Positions 36,801 through 50,000 of a DNA stretch of 64,000 nt are shown here, one piece after another. Made by a program: the position numbers and the translations under genes. The notes beneath the pieces are model-generated. The model saw only the letters and a list, made by a program, of their open reading frames with translations, did no database searches and was not told the DNA's origin. Positions within the stretch are counted from its first letter, which is position 1. Every line of letters begins with the position of its first letter. The stretch is from NCBI GenBank assembly GCA_024500155.1, contig CM044862.1, positions 45,952,001 through 46,016,000 of the forward strand. Direction: 5' to 3'. The DNA comes from Chenopodium formosanum. Its lineage: Eukaryota > Streptophyta > Magnoliopsida > Caryophyllales > Amaranthaceae.

Positions 36801-36979
36801 AAATTGTCAAGTGGAATGCAAGTTGTGATCCTATTTGCTTTTTCAGCCAGAACTCTTGTGAAACTGTCTCTCAGTTGTTCTTTTGTTGTCCCTACTCTAA
36901 GACTATCTGGGAACAGATACTGAAGCTTCTTGATGTTAAAAAAGCAGTTCAACCTTTCACCTTGAACAACAATGGATAG
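33832..36979 (+). pseudogene. LINE ORF2 (endonuclease - reverse transcriptase - zf-RVT)
   Basis: ATG 33832 (MFILSWNIRGVNDPYK). An AP-like endonuclease spans about 33840-34540, with the motifs LSWNIRGVN, GIVETKV, VIGDLNSV and SDHNPLL. It is interrupted by TAG 34135-34137, a TAG near 34192 and TAG 34450-34452. The RT spans about 35170-36250: DKAPGIDGFNAVFFKKAW, DAQAGFIPGKHIGDNILL, IKIDLRKAYDSVEW, then a frameshift near 35650, KGLRQGDPMSPFLFALC after a further slip near 35755, and active site FADD (35902-35913). FRYLGVPLSSK and the zf-RVT end (RPQVPKVGWKRIVCNNQAAP) follow, with more frame breaks near 36033, 36275 and 36630. It is inactive. Confidence 0.88.
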
Positions 36980-38251
36980 TTAAAAATTGTAGGAAGTCTA
37001 GCAGCAAGGGTAGAGTATACTCTATGTGTTTTGCTGAGGCTATCTATAGGATATGGCAGCAAAGGAATAGTCTGATGTTTAGAGGTGACTGTAAACCTTT
37101 AGAAACTGTCTTTCATGACATTAGTTATCATGTTGATGTTAGGTGTAAAGGAACAGACAGGAAGCCGCTTTTGATTCACTGAATTATGGTGTTGCAGTTG
37201 TCTGTTGTTTTCGGGTTTGTTCTGGTTGATGGCAACTGGTCAGCAGCTTGGTTTGTGGCAGTTACTGTTGAGTTGTTGTTGCTGCTCTGTTGTTGTTTCT
37301 GTTCTGTTGATGTTGTTGTCTTGTGCTGTTGCAGTCCGCTTCTGTTTGTTGCTGTAGCAGTGTTGTGTGTTGTTGGTGTTGCTGCTGTTTTCCTGTTTCT
37401 GTTCTGCTGTTGCATTGTTGCTGCTGCAGTACTGTTTCAGGTTCTGCCCTTTGTTACTGTTGCAGTGTTGTGTGCTGCTTTGGTCTGCTGCAGTGGTTAA
37501 GGTGGCAGCTGGTGTTGTTGTACCTTGCTGCTGCTGCTGCTGCTCTGGGTGGCAGCTGGTGGGTTGCTGCTTCTGTCCTGCCTGCTATTGTTCTAGTTGT
37601 TGTTTTGTGCTGTTTTCTGGCTGTTGCTATTCTGGTTTTTGCTGTTTTGCAACTAGGGCAGTCTGTGTGCTGTTGCTGGTGTTGCTGCTGTAATGCTGGG
37701 TTGCAGTTGTTGCTGCTGCAGTGCTGGTTCAGCTTTGTTGCTGTTGGTTTTTTGCTGTTGCAGTGCTATGTGCTGCTCTAGTTTGCTGTTGTGGTTAGGG
37801 TGGCAGCTGGTGGTTCTGGTGTTTGCTGTTGCTGTTCCTAGCTACTGCTGCTGCTCTAGCTGTTAGGGTGGCAGCTAGTGGGTTGCTGGTCTGGCTTTTG
37901 TTCTGCTTGTTGTTGCTCTAGTTGTTGTTGCCTGGTTGTTGGTTTCTAGATGTTGTTGTCCTGATTACTTCTGTTAGCAGCTGGCACAATTTCTGTCTGG
38001 AACTGCGGCTGTTTGGTTGATGCCCCTGGGGTGCTGATATTGATGCTCTTGGGTTGGCTGTTGCTTGTTGGTTGTAGCTTCGGTTTCCTTTTCTTTTAGG
38101 GGTTCCGTAGTTGTTGTCTTTGTGTTCCCTTCATGGTTTGGTTTTGTTGTTTTTTTGGCCTAGAAGGCATGTACTGAACTTTCATATCTTGTAGTTACTA
38201 CTTTTTTGGGTAGTTACTCTTTACTTTTGGTAATAAAATTCTTTATTTACC
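36980..38251 (+). other. LINE 3' UTR with CTG/TTG-rich tract
   Basis: After the last ORF2 remnant. About 37190-38060 is dominated by gttgctgctgtt-like words, giving meaningless Val/Leu/Cys-rich open frames. It ends with a T-rich stretch and taataaaattctttatttacc before the A run, nearly the same terminus as the truncated LINE. Confidence 0.8.
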
Positions 38252-41200
38252 AAAAAAAAAAAAGCTTTTAAAATCAAATGAAAGTCAAAAACATTAAAAC
38301 AAAGCTTTTTAAATAAAATAAAAGTCAAACACGTTCAAAAAAAGCTTTTTGAATCAAATGAAAGTCAAACACATTCAAACAAAGCTTTTTGAATCAAATG
38401 AAAGTCAAACACATTCAAATAAATCATTTTGAAACGAAATAAAGTCAAACACATTCAAACAAAGCTTTTTGAATCAAATGAAAGTCAAACAAATTAAAAC
38501 AAAGCTTTTTGAATCAAATGAAATTTAAACACATTCAAACAAATCTTTTTGGATCGAAATAAAGTCAAACACATTCAAACAAAGCTTTTTGAATCGAAAG
38601 AAAATCAAACACATTCAATCAATTCTTTTTGAATCGAAAAAATTAAAAACACATTCAAACAAAGTTTTTTAAATCAATAGAAAGTCAAATACATTCAAAG
38701 AAAGTTTTTGAATCAAATAAAAGTTAAACACATTCAAACAAATCATTTTAAACCATATGAAAGACAAACACATTCAAACATAGCTTTTTGAATCAAATGA
38801 AAGTCTAACACATTTAAACAAAGCTTTTTGAATCAAAAGAAATTCAAACACATTCAAACATAGCTTTTTGAATCAAATGAAAGTCAAACACATTCAAACA
38901 AAACTTTTTAAATCAAATGAAATTCAAACACATTTAAACAAAGATTTTTGAATCAAATAAAAATCAAACACATTCAAACAAAGCTTTTTGAATCAAATGA
39001 AAGTCAAACACATTCAAACAAGATTTTTGAATCACATGAAAGTCAAACACATTCAAACAAATCTTTTAAAATGAAATGAAAGTGAAACACATTCTAACAT
39101 AGCTTATTGATTCAAATGAAAGTCAAACACATTCAAAAAATCTTATTAAATCATATGAAAGTCAAACACATTCAAACATAGCTTTTTGAATCAAATGAAA
39201 GTCAAACACATTCAAACACAGCTTTTTAAATCAAATAAAAATCAAACACATTAAAACAAAGCATTTGGAATTAAATGAAAGTTAAACACATTCAAACAAA
39301 TCTTTTTGGATCGAAATACAGTATAACACATTCAAACATAGCTGTATGAATCAAAAGAAAGTCAAACACATTCAAATAATTGTTTTTGAATCCAAAAAAA
39401 GTACAAACACATTCAAACAAAAGTTTTTGAATCAAAACAAAGTCAAACACATTCAAACTAAGCTTTTTGAATCAAATGAAAGTCAAATACATTCAAACCA
39501 AACTTTTTATATCAAATGAAAGTCAAACACATTCAAACAATTCTTTTTGAATCGAAAAAAAAGTAAAACACATTCAAACAAGGCTTTTTGAATCTAATGT
39601 AAGTGAAACACATTCAAACAATTCTTTTTCAATCGAAATAAAGTAAAACACATTCAAACAAAGGTTTTTAAATCAAATGAAAGTAAAGCACATTCAAACA
39701 AAGCTTTTTGAATCAAATAAAAGTCAAACACATTCAATCAATTCTTTTTTAATCGAAAAAAGGAAAAACACATTCAAACAAAGCTTTTTGAATAAAAAAA
39801 AAGTCAAACACATTCAAACAAAGCTTTTTGAATCAAATGAAAGTCAAACACATTCAATAAAATCTTTATAAATCAAAAGAAACTCAAACACATTCAAACA
39901 ATTCATTTTCAATAGATAAAATGGGAAAACACATTCAAACAATGCTTTTTGAGTCAAAAGAAAGTTAAACACATTCAAACAAAGTATTTTTAATCAAATG
40001 AAAGTCAAACACATTCAAACAAAGCTTTTTGAATCAAATAAAAGTATCAAACATTCTAACAAAGCTTTTAGAACAAAATGAAAGTCAAACACATTTAAAC
40101 AAATCTTTTTAGATTGAAATTCAGTCAAACACATTCTAACAATTCTTTTGGAATCAAATGAAAGTCAAGCACGTTCAAATAAATCTTTTTAAATGAAATG
40201 AAAATCAAACACATTTAAACATAGCTTTTTGAATCAAACGAAAGTTAAACACATTCAAACAAAGCTTTTTGAATCAAATGAAAGTCAAATACATTCAAAC
40301 AAAGCTTTTTGAATATAATGAAAGTCAAACACATTCAAACAATTCTTTTTGAATCGAAATAAAGTAAAACAAATTCAAAAAAAGCTTTATGAATCAAAAG
40401 AAAGTCAACATATTCAAACAAGATTTTTGAATCAAATGAATGTCAAACACATTCAAACAAATCTTTCAAAATCAAATGAAAGTCAAATACATTCAAACAT
40501 AGCTTTTTGAATCAAATGAAAGTAAAAAACATTTAAATAAAGATTTTTGAATCAAATGAAAGTCAAACACGTTCAAACAAATCTTTTAGAATCAAATAAA
40601 AGTCAAATACATTCAAAGAATTCTTTTTGAATCGAAAAAAAGTAAAACACATTCAAACAAAGCTTTTTGAATCAAAAGAAAGTCAAACACATTAAAACTA
40701 AGCTTTTTGAATCAAATGAAAGTCAAACACATTCAAACAAATCTTTTTAAATCAAATGTAAGTCAAACACATTCAAACATAGATTTAATAATCAAATGAA
40801 TGTTAAACACATTCAAACAAAGCTTTTTGAATCAAATGAAAAACAAACACATTCAAACAAAGCTTTTTGAATCAAATGAAATTTATACACATTCAAACAA
40901 ATCATTTTGGATTATAGTCCAACACATTCAAACAAAGTTTTATGAATCAAAGGAAATTCAAACACATTCAAACAATTCTTTTTGAATCGAAAAAAAGTAA
41001 AAATACATTTAACCATAGCTTTTTGAATCAAAAGAAAGTCAAACACATTCAAACAAAGTATTTTGAATTAAATGAAGGTCAATTACATTCAAACAAAGCT
41101 TTTTGAATCAAATGAAAGTCAAATACATTCAAACAAAGCTTTTTGAATCTATTGAAAGTCAAACACATTCAAACAATTCTTTTAGAATCGAAATAAAGTA

Positions 41201-41599
41201 AAACAAATTTAAAAAAAGCTTTTTGAATCAAAAGAAAGACAACATATTCAAACAAGCTTTTTGAATCAAATGAAAGTCAAACACATTCAAACAAATCTTT
41301 CAAAATCAAATGAATATCAAATACATGCAAACATAGCTTTTTGAATAAAATGAAAGTCAAACACATTCAAACAAAGCTTTTTGAACCAAAAGAAAGTCAA
41401 ACACATTCAAACAAAGCTTTTTGAATCAAATGAAATTCAAACACATTTAAACAAATCTTTTTAAATCAAATGAAAGTCAAACACATTCAAACAAATATTT
41501 TTGAATCAAATGAAAGTCAAACATATTCAAACAAAGCTCTTTACATCAAATGAAAGTCTAACACATTCAAATAAATCTTTTTTAATCGAAATAAAGTCA

Positions 41600-44500
41600 A
41601 ACACATACAAACAAAGCTTTTTGAATCAAATGAAATATAACACATTCAAAGAAATCTTTTTGTATCGAAATACATTCAAACAAATCTTTATGAATCAAAA
41701 GAAACTCAAACACATTCAAACAATTCTATTTCAATCGAAAAAAGTGAAAACACATTTAAACAATGCTTTTTGAATCAAAAAAAGTTAAACACTTTCAAAC
41801 AAAGTATTTTTAATCAAATGAAAACCAAACACATTCAAACAAAGCTTTTTGAATCAAATAAAAGTATAAGACATTCTAACAAAGCTTTTAGAAAAAAATG
41901 AAAATCAAACACATTTAAACAAATCATTTTAGATTGAATTCAGTCAAACACATTCTAACAATTTTTTTTGAATCAAATGAAAGTCAAACACATTCAAATA
42001 AATCTTTTTAAATCAAATGAAAATCAAACACATTTAAACATAGCTTATTAAATCAAATGAAAGTTAAACACATTCAAACAAAGCTTTTTGAATCAAATGA
42101 AACTCAAATACATTCAAACAAAGCTTTTTGAATCTAATAAAAGTCAAACACATTCAAACAATTCTTTTTTAATCAAAATAAAGTTAAACAAATTCAAAAA
42201 AAGCTTTTTGAATCAAAAGAAAGTCAACATATTCAAACAAGCTTTTTGAATCAAAGGAAAGTCAAACACATTCAAACAAATCTTTCAAAATCAAATGAAC
42301 AACAAATACATTCAAACATAGCTTTTTGACTCAAATGAAAGTCAAACACATTTAAATAAAGTTTTTTGAATCAAATGAAAGTCAAACATGTTTAAAAAAA
42401 TCTTTTAGAATCAAATAAAAGTCAAATACATTCAAACAATTCTTTTTGAACCGAAAAAATGTAAAACACATTCAAACAAAGCTTTTTGAATCAAAAGAAA
42501 GTCAAACACATTCAAACAAAGCTTTTTGAATCAAATGAATGTCAAACACATTCAAACAAATCTTTTTAAATCAAATGTAAGTCAAACACATTCAAACATA
42601 GATTTATGAATCAAATGAAAGTTAAACACATTCAAACAAAGCTTTTTGAATCAAATGAAAGTCTAACACATTCAAACAATGCTTTTTGAATCTAATAAAA
42701 GTCAACCACATTCAAACAATTCTTTTTTAATCGAAATAAAGTAAAACAATTTCAAAAAAAAAGCTTTTTGAAGCAAAAGAAAGTCAACATATTCAAACAA
42801 GCTTTTTAAATCAAATGAAAGTCAAACACATTCAAACTAATCTTTCAAAATCAAATGAAAGTCAAATACATTCAAACATAGCTTTTTGAATCAAATGAAA
42901 GTCAAACACATGTAATTAAAGTTAATTGAATCAAATGAAAGTCAAAGACGTTCAAAAAAATATTTTAGAATCAAATAAAAGTCAAATACATTCAAACAAT
43001 TCTTTTTGAACCGAAAAAAGTAAAACACATTCAAACAAAGCTTTTTTAATTAAAAGAAAGTCAAACACATTCAAACAAAGCTTTTTGAATCAAATGAAAG
43101 TCAAACACATTCAAACAAATCTTTTTAAATCAAATGTAAGTCAAACACATTCAAACATAGATTTATGAATCAAATGAAAGTTAAACACATTCAAACAAAG
43201 CTTTTTGAATCAAATGAAAGTCAAACACATTCAAACAATGCTTTTTGAATCTAATAAAAGTCAAACACATTCAAACAATTCTTTTTTAATCGAAATAAAG
43301 TAAAACAAATTCAAAAAAAGCTTTTTGAATCAAAAGAAAGTCAACATATTCAAACAAGCTTTTTGAATCAAATGAAAGTCAAACACATTCAAACAAATCT
43401 TTCAAAATCAAATGAAAGTCAAATACATTCAAACATAGCTTTTTGAATCAAATGAAAGTCAAACACATATAAATAAAGTTTTTTGAATCAAATGAAAGTC
43501 AAACACGTTCAAACATAGCTTTTTGAATCAAATAAAAGTCAAAAACATTCAAACAGTGCTTTTTAAATTAAATGACAGTCAAACACATTTAAACAAATCT
43601 TTTTTGATCAAAATTCAGTCAAACAAATTTTAATAATTCTTTTTGAATCGAAAAGAAGTAAATCACATTCAAACAAAGTTTTTTGAATCAAAAGAAAGTC
43701 AAACACATTTAAACTGAGTTTTTTTATTCAAATGAAAGCCAAACACATTTAAACAAATCTTTTTGGATCAAAATACAATCAAACACATTCAAACATAGCT
43801 TTTTGAATAAAATGAAATTCAAACACATTCAAACAAAGCTTTTTGAATCAAATGAAAGTCAAACACATTCAAAAAATATCTTTTTGAATCAAAAGAAAGT
43901 CAAACACATACAAACAAAGCTTTTTGAATCAAATGAAATATAACACATTCAAAGAAATCTTTTTGTATCGAAATACATTCAAACAAATCTTTATGAATCA
44001 AAAGAAACTCAAACACATTCAAACAATTCTATTTCAATCGAAAAAAGTGAAAACACATTTAAACAATGCTTTTTGAATCAAAAAAAGTTAAACACTTTCA
44101 AACAAAGTATTTTTAATCAAATGAAAACCAAACACATTCAAACAAAGCTTTTTGAATCAAATAAAAGTATAAGACATTCTAACAAAGCTTTTAGAAAAAA
44201 ATGAAAATCAAACACATTTAAACAAATCATTTTAGATTGAATTCAGTCAAACACATTCTAACAATTTTTTTTGAATCAAATGAAAGTCAAACACATTCAA
44301 ATAAATCTTTTTAAATCAAATGAAAATCAAACACATTTAAACATAGCTTATTAAATCAAATGAAAGTTAAACACATTCAAACAAAGCTTTTTGAATCAAA
44401 TGAAACTCAAATACATTCAAACAAAGCTTTTTGAATCTAATAAAAGTCAAACACATTCAAACAATTCTTTTTTAATCAAAATAAAGTTAAACAAATTCAA

Positions 44501-46205
44501 AAAAAGCTTTTTGAATCAAAAGAAAGTCAACATATTCAAACAAGCTTTTTGAATCAAAGGAAAGTCAAACACATTCAAACAAATCTTTCAAAATCAAATG
44601 AACAACAAATACATTCAAACATAGCTTTTTGACTCAAATGAAAGTCAAACACATTTAAATAAAGTTTTTTGAATCAAATGAAAGTCAAACATGTTTAAAA
44701 AAATCTTTTAGAATCAAATAAAAGTCAAATACATTCAAACAATTCTTTTTGAACCGAAAAAATGTAAAACACATTCAAACAAAGCTTTTTGAATCAAAAG
44801 AAAGTCAAACACATTCAAACAAAGCTTTTTGAATCAAATGAATGTCAAACACATTCAAACAAATCTTTTTAAATCAAATGTAAGTCAAACACATTCAAAC
44901 ATAGATTTATGAATCAAATGAAAGTTAAACACATTCAAACAAAGCTTTTTGAATCAAATGAAAGTCTAACACATTCAAACAATGCTTTTTGAATCTAATA
45001 AAAGTCAACCACATTCAAACAATTCTTTTTTAATCGAAATAAAGTAAAACAATTTCAAAAAAAAGCTTTTTGAAGCAAAAGAAAGTCAACATATTCAAAC
45101 AAGCTTTTTAAATCAAATGAAAGTCAAACACATTCAAACTAATCTTTCAAAATCAAATGAAAGTCAAATACATTCAAACATAGCTTTTTGAATCAAATGA
45201 AAGTCAAACACATATAATTAAAGTTAATTGAATCAAATGAAAGTCAAAGACGTTCAAAAAAATATTTTAGAATCAAATAAAAGTCAAATACATTTAAACA
45301 ATTCTTTTTGAACCGAAAAAAGTAAAACACATTCAAACAAAGCTTTTTTAATTAAAAGAAAGTCAAACACATTCAAACAAAGCTTTTTGAATCAAATGAA
45401 AGTCAAACACATTCAAACAAATCTTTTTAAATCAAATGTAAGTCAAACACATTCAAACATAGATTTATGAATCAAATGAAAGTTAAACACATTCAAACAA
45501 AGCTTTTTGAATCAAATGAAAGTCAAACACATTCAAACAATGCTTTTTGAATCTAATAAAAGTCAAACACATTCAAACAATTCTTTTTTAATCGAAATAA
45601 AGTAAAACAAATTCAAAAAAAGCTTTTTGAATCAAAAGAAAGTCAACATATTCAAACAAGCTTTTTGAATCAAATGAAAGTCAAACACATTCAAACAAAT
45701 CTTTCAAAATCAAATGAAAGTCAAATACATTCAAACATAGCTTTTTGAATCAAATGAAAGTCAAACACATATAAATAAAGTTTTTTGAATCAAATGAAAG
45801 TCAAACACGTTCAAACATAGCTTTTTGAATCAAATAAAAGTCAAAAACATTCAAACAGTGCTTTTTAAATTAAATGACAGTCAAACACATTTAAACAAAT
45901 CTTTTTTGATCAAAATTCAGTCAAACAAATTTTAATAATTCGTTTTGAATCGAAAAGAAGTAAATCACATTCAAACAAAGTTTTTTGAATCAAAAGAAAG
46001 TCAAACACATTTAAACTGAGTTTTTTTATTCAAATGAAAGCCAAACACATTTAAACAAATCTTTTTGGATCAAAATACAATCAAACACATTCAAACATAG
46101 CTTTTTGAATAAAATGAAATTCAAACACATTCAAACAAAGCTTTTTGAATCAAATGAAAGTCAAACACATTCAAAAATATCTTTTTGAATCAAAAGAAAG
46201 TCAAA
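41600..46205. repeat. Tandem duplication of a 2.3-kb satellite segment
   Basis: Rare variants seen once near 41600-41760 (cacatacaaac, gaaatataacacattcaaag, caattctatttcaatcg) recur in order 2303 bp later near 43900-44050. Other landmarks keep the offset: caacatattcaaacaag at 42226/44529, 42786/45088 and 43343/45645. Copies are about 41600-43902 and 43903-46205. Inside each copy the same landmark recurs every 557-560 bp, a 14-monomer higher-order unit. Confidence 0.88.
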
Positions 46206-47034
46206 CACATTCAAACAAAGCTTTTTGAATCAAATGAAAGTCAAACACATTGAAACAAAGCTTTTTGAATCAAATGAAATTTAAACACATTCAAAGAAAT
46301 CTTTTTGAATCAAATAAAAGTCAAACATATTCAAACAAAGCTTTTTGTATCAAATGAAAGTGAAACGCATTCAAACAAATCTTTAAAGATCGAAATAAAG
46401 TCAAACACATTCAAACATAGCTTTTTCAATTTAATGAAAGTCAAACACATTTAAAGAAAGCTTTGTAAATTAAATGAAAGTAAAAAATGTTCAAAAATAG
46501 CTTTTTAAATCAGATGAAAATCAAATACAGTAAAACAATTCTTTTTCAATCGAAAAAAGTAAAACACATTAAAAAAAATCTTTTTGAATCAGAAGAAAGT
46601 CAAACACATTCAAACAAGCTTTTTTAATAATATTAAAGTCAAACACATTCAAACAAATCTTTAAAAATAAAATTTAGTATCAAACACATTTAAACATAGT
46701 TTTTTGAATCAAATGAAAGTCAAACACATTCAAACAAAGCTTTTTGAATCAAATGAACGTCAAACACGTTCAAAAAAAGCTTTTTGAATCAAATACATTC
46801 AAATAATTATTTTCAAAATAAAAATAAAGTAAAACACATTTAAACAAAGCTTTTTGAATCAAAATAAAGTCAAACATATTTAAATAAAGTTTTTTAAATT
46901 AATTGAAAGTCGAACACATTCAAACAAATCTTTTAAAATCAAATGAAAGTCAAACACATTCAAATAAATCTTTTTGAATCGAAATAAAGTCAAACACATT
47001 CAAACAAAGCTTTTTGAATCAAATGACAGTCAAA

Positions 47035-50000
47035 TAAATTCAAACAAAGCTTTTTTAATCAAAAGAAATTTAAACACATTCAAACAAATCTTTTCGGATC
47101 GAAATACAGTCAAACACATTCAAACCAAGCTTTATGAATCAAACGAAAGTCAAACACATTCAAACAATTCTTTTTGAATCGAAAAAATAAAAACACATTC
47201 AAACAAAACTTTTTGAATAAAAAGAAAGTCAAACACATTCAAACAAATAGTTTTGAATCAAATGAAAGTCAAACACATTCAAACAAATCTTTCTAAATCA
47301 TATAAAAGCCAAACACATTCAAACATAGCTTTTTGAATCAATGGAAAGTCTAACAAATTTAAACAAAGCTTTTTGAATCAAATGAAAGTCAAACACATTC
47401 AAATAAATCTTTTTGAATCGAAAAAAAGTTAAACACATTCAAAAAAAGCCTTTTGAATCAAAAGAAAGTCAAACACGTTCAAACAAATATTTTTGGATAA
47501 AATGAAAGTCAAACAGATTGAAACAAATATTTTTGGATCAAAATAATATCAAACACATTCAAACATAGGTTTTTGAATCAAATGAAAGTCAAACACATTC
47601 AAACAAAGCTTTTTGAATCAAATGAATGTTAAACACTTTCAAATAAAACTTTTTCAATCAAATGAAAGTCAAACACATTCAAACAAAGCTGTTTTAATCA
47701 AATGAAAGTCAAACATGTCCAAACAAAGCTTTTTTAATCATATGAAAGTCGAACACGTTCAAACAAAGGTTTTTGAATCAAATGAAATTTAAACACATTC
47801 AAAGAAATCTTTTTTGGATCGAAATACATTCAAACAAAGCTTTATGAATAAAAAAAAAGTCAAACACATTCAAACAATTCTTTTTGAATCGAAAAAAAGT
47901 ACAAACACATTCAAACAAATAGTTTTGAATCAAAAGAAAGTCAAACACATTCAAACAAAGTTTTTTGAATCAAATAAAAGTCAAACACATTTAAACAAAT
48001 GTTTTTAAATCATATGAAAGTCAAACACATTTAAGCATAGCTTTTTGAATCAAATGAAAGTTAAACACATTTAAACAAAGCTTTTTGAATCAAATGAAAG
48101 TCAAACACATTCAAATAAATCTTTTTGAATCGAAATAAAGTCAAACACATTCAAACAAAGCTTTATGAATCAAATGAAAGTCAAACACATTCAAACAAAT
48201 CTTTTTTAATCAAATGAAAGTCAAACACATTAAAAAAAAAGCTTATTGAATCAAATGAAATTTAAACATATTAAAAAAAATCTTTTTGGAATTAAATACA
48301 TTCAAACACATTCAAACAAAGGTTTATGAATGAAAAGAAAGTCGAACACATTGAAACAATTCAATTTGAATCGAAAAAAAGTAAAAACACATTCAAACAA
48401 AGCTTTTTGATTTAAAAGAAAGTCAAACACATTCAAACAAAATTTTTTGTATCAAATAAAAGTCAAACACATTTAAACAAATGTTTTTAAATCATATGAA
48501 AGTCAAACACATTTAAGAATAGCTTTTTGAATCAAATTAAAGTTAAACACATTTAAACAAAGCTTTTTAAATCAAATGAAAGTCAAACACATTCAAATAA
48601 ATCTTTTTAAATCGAAATAAAGTCAAACACATTCAAACTAAGCTTTATGAATCAAATGAAAGTCAAACACATTCAAACAAATCTTTTTTAATCAAATGAA
48701 AGTCAAACACATTAAAAAAAAGCTTATTGAATCAAATGAAATTTAAACATATTAAAAAAAATCTTTTTGGATCTAAATACATTCAAACACATTCAAACAA
48801 AGGGTTATGAATGAAAAGAAAGTCGAACACATTGAAACAATTCAATTTGAATCGAAAAAAAGTAAAAACACATTCAAACAAAGCTTTTTGATTTAAAAGA
48901 AAGTCAAACACATTCAAACTAAGTTTTTTAAATCAAATAAAAGTCAAACACATTTAAACAAATGTTTTTAAATCATATGAAAGTCAAACACATTTAAGAA
49001 TAGCTTTTTGAATCAAATGAAAGTTAAACACATTTAAACAAAGCTTTTTGAATCAAATGAAGGTAAAATACATTCAGACAAAGCTTTTTGAATCAAATGA
49101 AAGTCAAATACATTCAAACAAAGCTTTTTAAATCATATAAAAGCCAAACACATTCAAACAAAGCTTTTTAAATCAAATGAAAGTCAAACACATTCAAACA
49201 ATGCTTTTTGAATCAAATGAAAGTCAAACACATTCAATCAAATTTTTTTGACTCGAAATAAAGTCAAACACATTCAAACAGAGTTTTTTGAATCAAATGA
49301 AAGTGAAACACATTCAAACAAAGGTTTTTAAATCAAATGAAATTTAAAGACATTCAAAGAAATCTTTTTTGGATCGAAATACATTCAAACACATTCAAAC
49401 AAAACTTTCTGAATCACAAGAAAGTCAAACACATTCAAATATTTCTTTTTGAATCGAAAAAAAGTAAAAACACATTCAAACAATACTTTTTGAATTAAAA
49501 GAAAGTCAAACACATAAAAAAAAAAGTATTTTGAATCAAATGAAAGTCAGACACATTCAAACAAAGCTTTTTGAATCATATTAAAGTCGAACACGTTCGA
49601 ACAAAGCTTTTTGCATTAAATGATAGTCAAACCCATTCAAATAAAGCTTTTTGAATCAAATGAAAGTCAAACACATTTAAACAAATCTTTTTGGATCGAA
49701 ATACAGTTAAACGCATTCAAACATAGCATTTTGAATCAAATCAATTCAAACACATTTAAATAAGCTTTTTAAATCAAACGAAAGTAAAAAACATTCAAAC
49801 AAATCTTTTTGAATCGAAATAAAGTCAAACACATTCAAACATAGCTTTTTAAATCAAATGAAACTCAAACACAAAACATAGATTTTTAAATCAAATGAAA
49901 GTCAAACACATTCAAACAAATCTTTTTTAATCCTATGAAAGTCAACCACATTCAAATATAACTTTTTGAATTAAATGAAAGTCAAATAAATTCAAACAAA

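Larger units (their letters stand above)
32178..38263 (+). mobile_element. Near full-length, decayed L1-type LINE
   Basis: About 6.1 kb with a short 5' UTR, ORF1, an overlapping ORF2 (endonuclease, RT, zf-RVT), a CTG/TTG-rich 3' UTR, a terminal aataaaat motif and a 12-base A run at 38252-38263. ORF1 and ORF2 both carry frameshifts and stops, so it is inactive. It is the same family as the truncated copy at 18096-19746. Confidence 0.92.

Noticed and set aside
37186..37781. Val/Leu/Cys-rich frames
   Set aside because: Same explanation as the tract at 18889: low-complexity 3' UTR of the second LINE.
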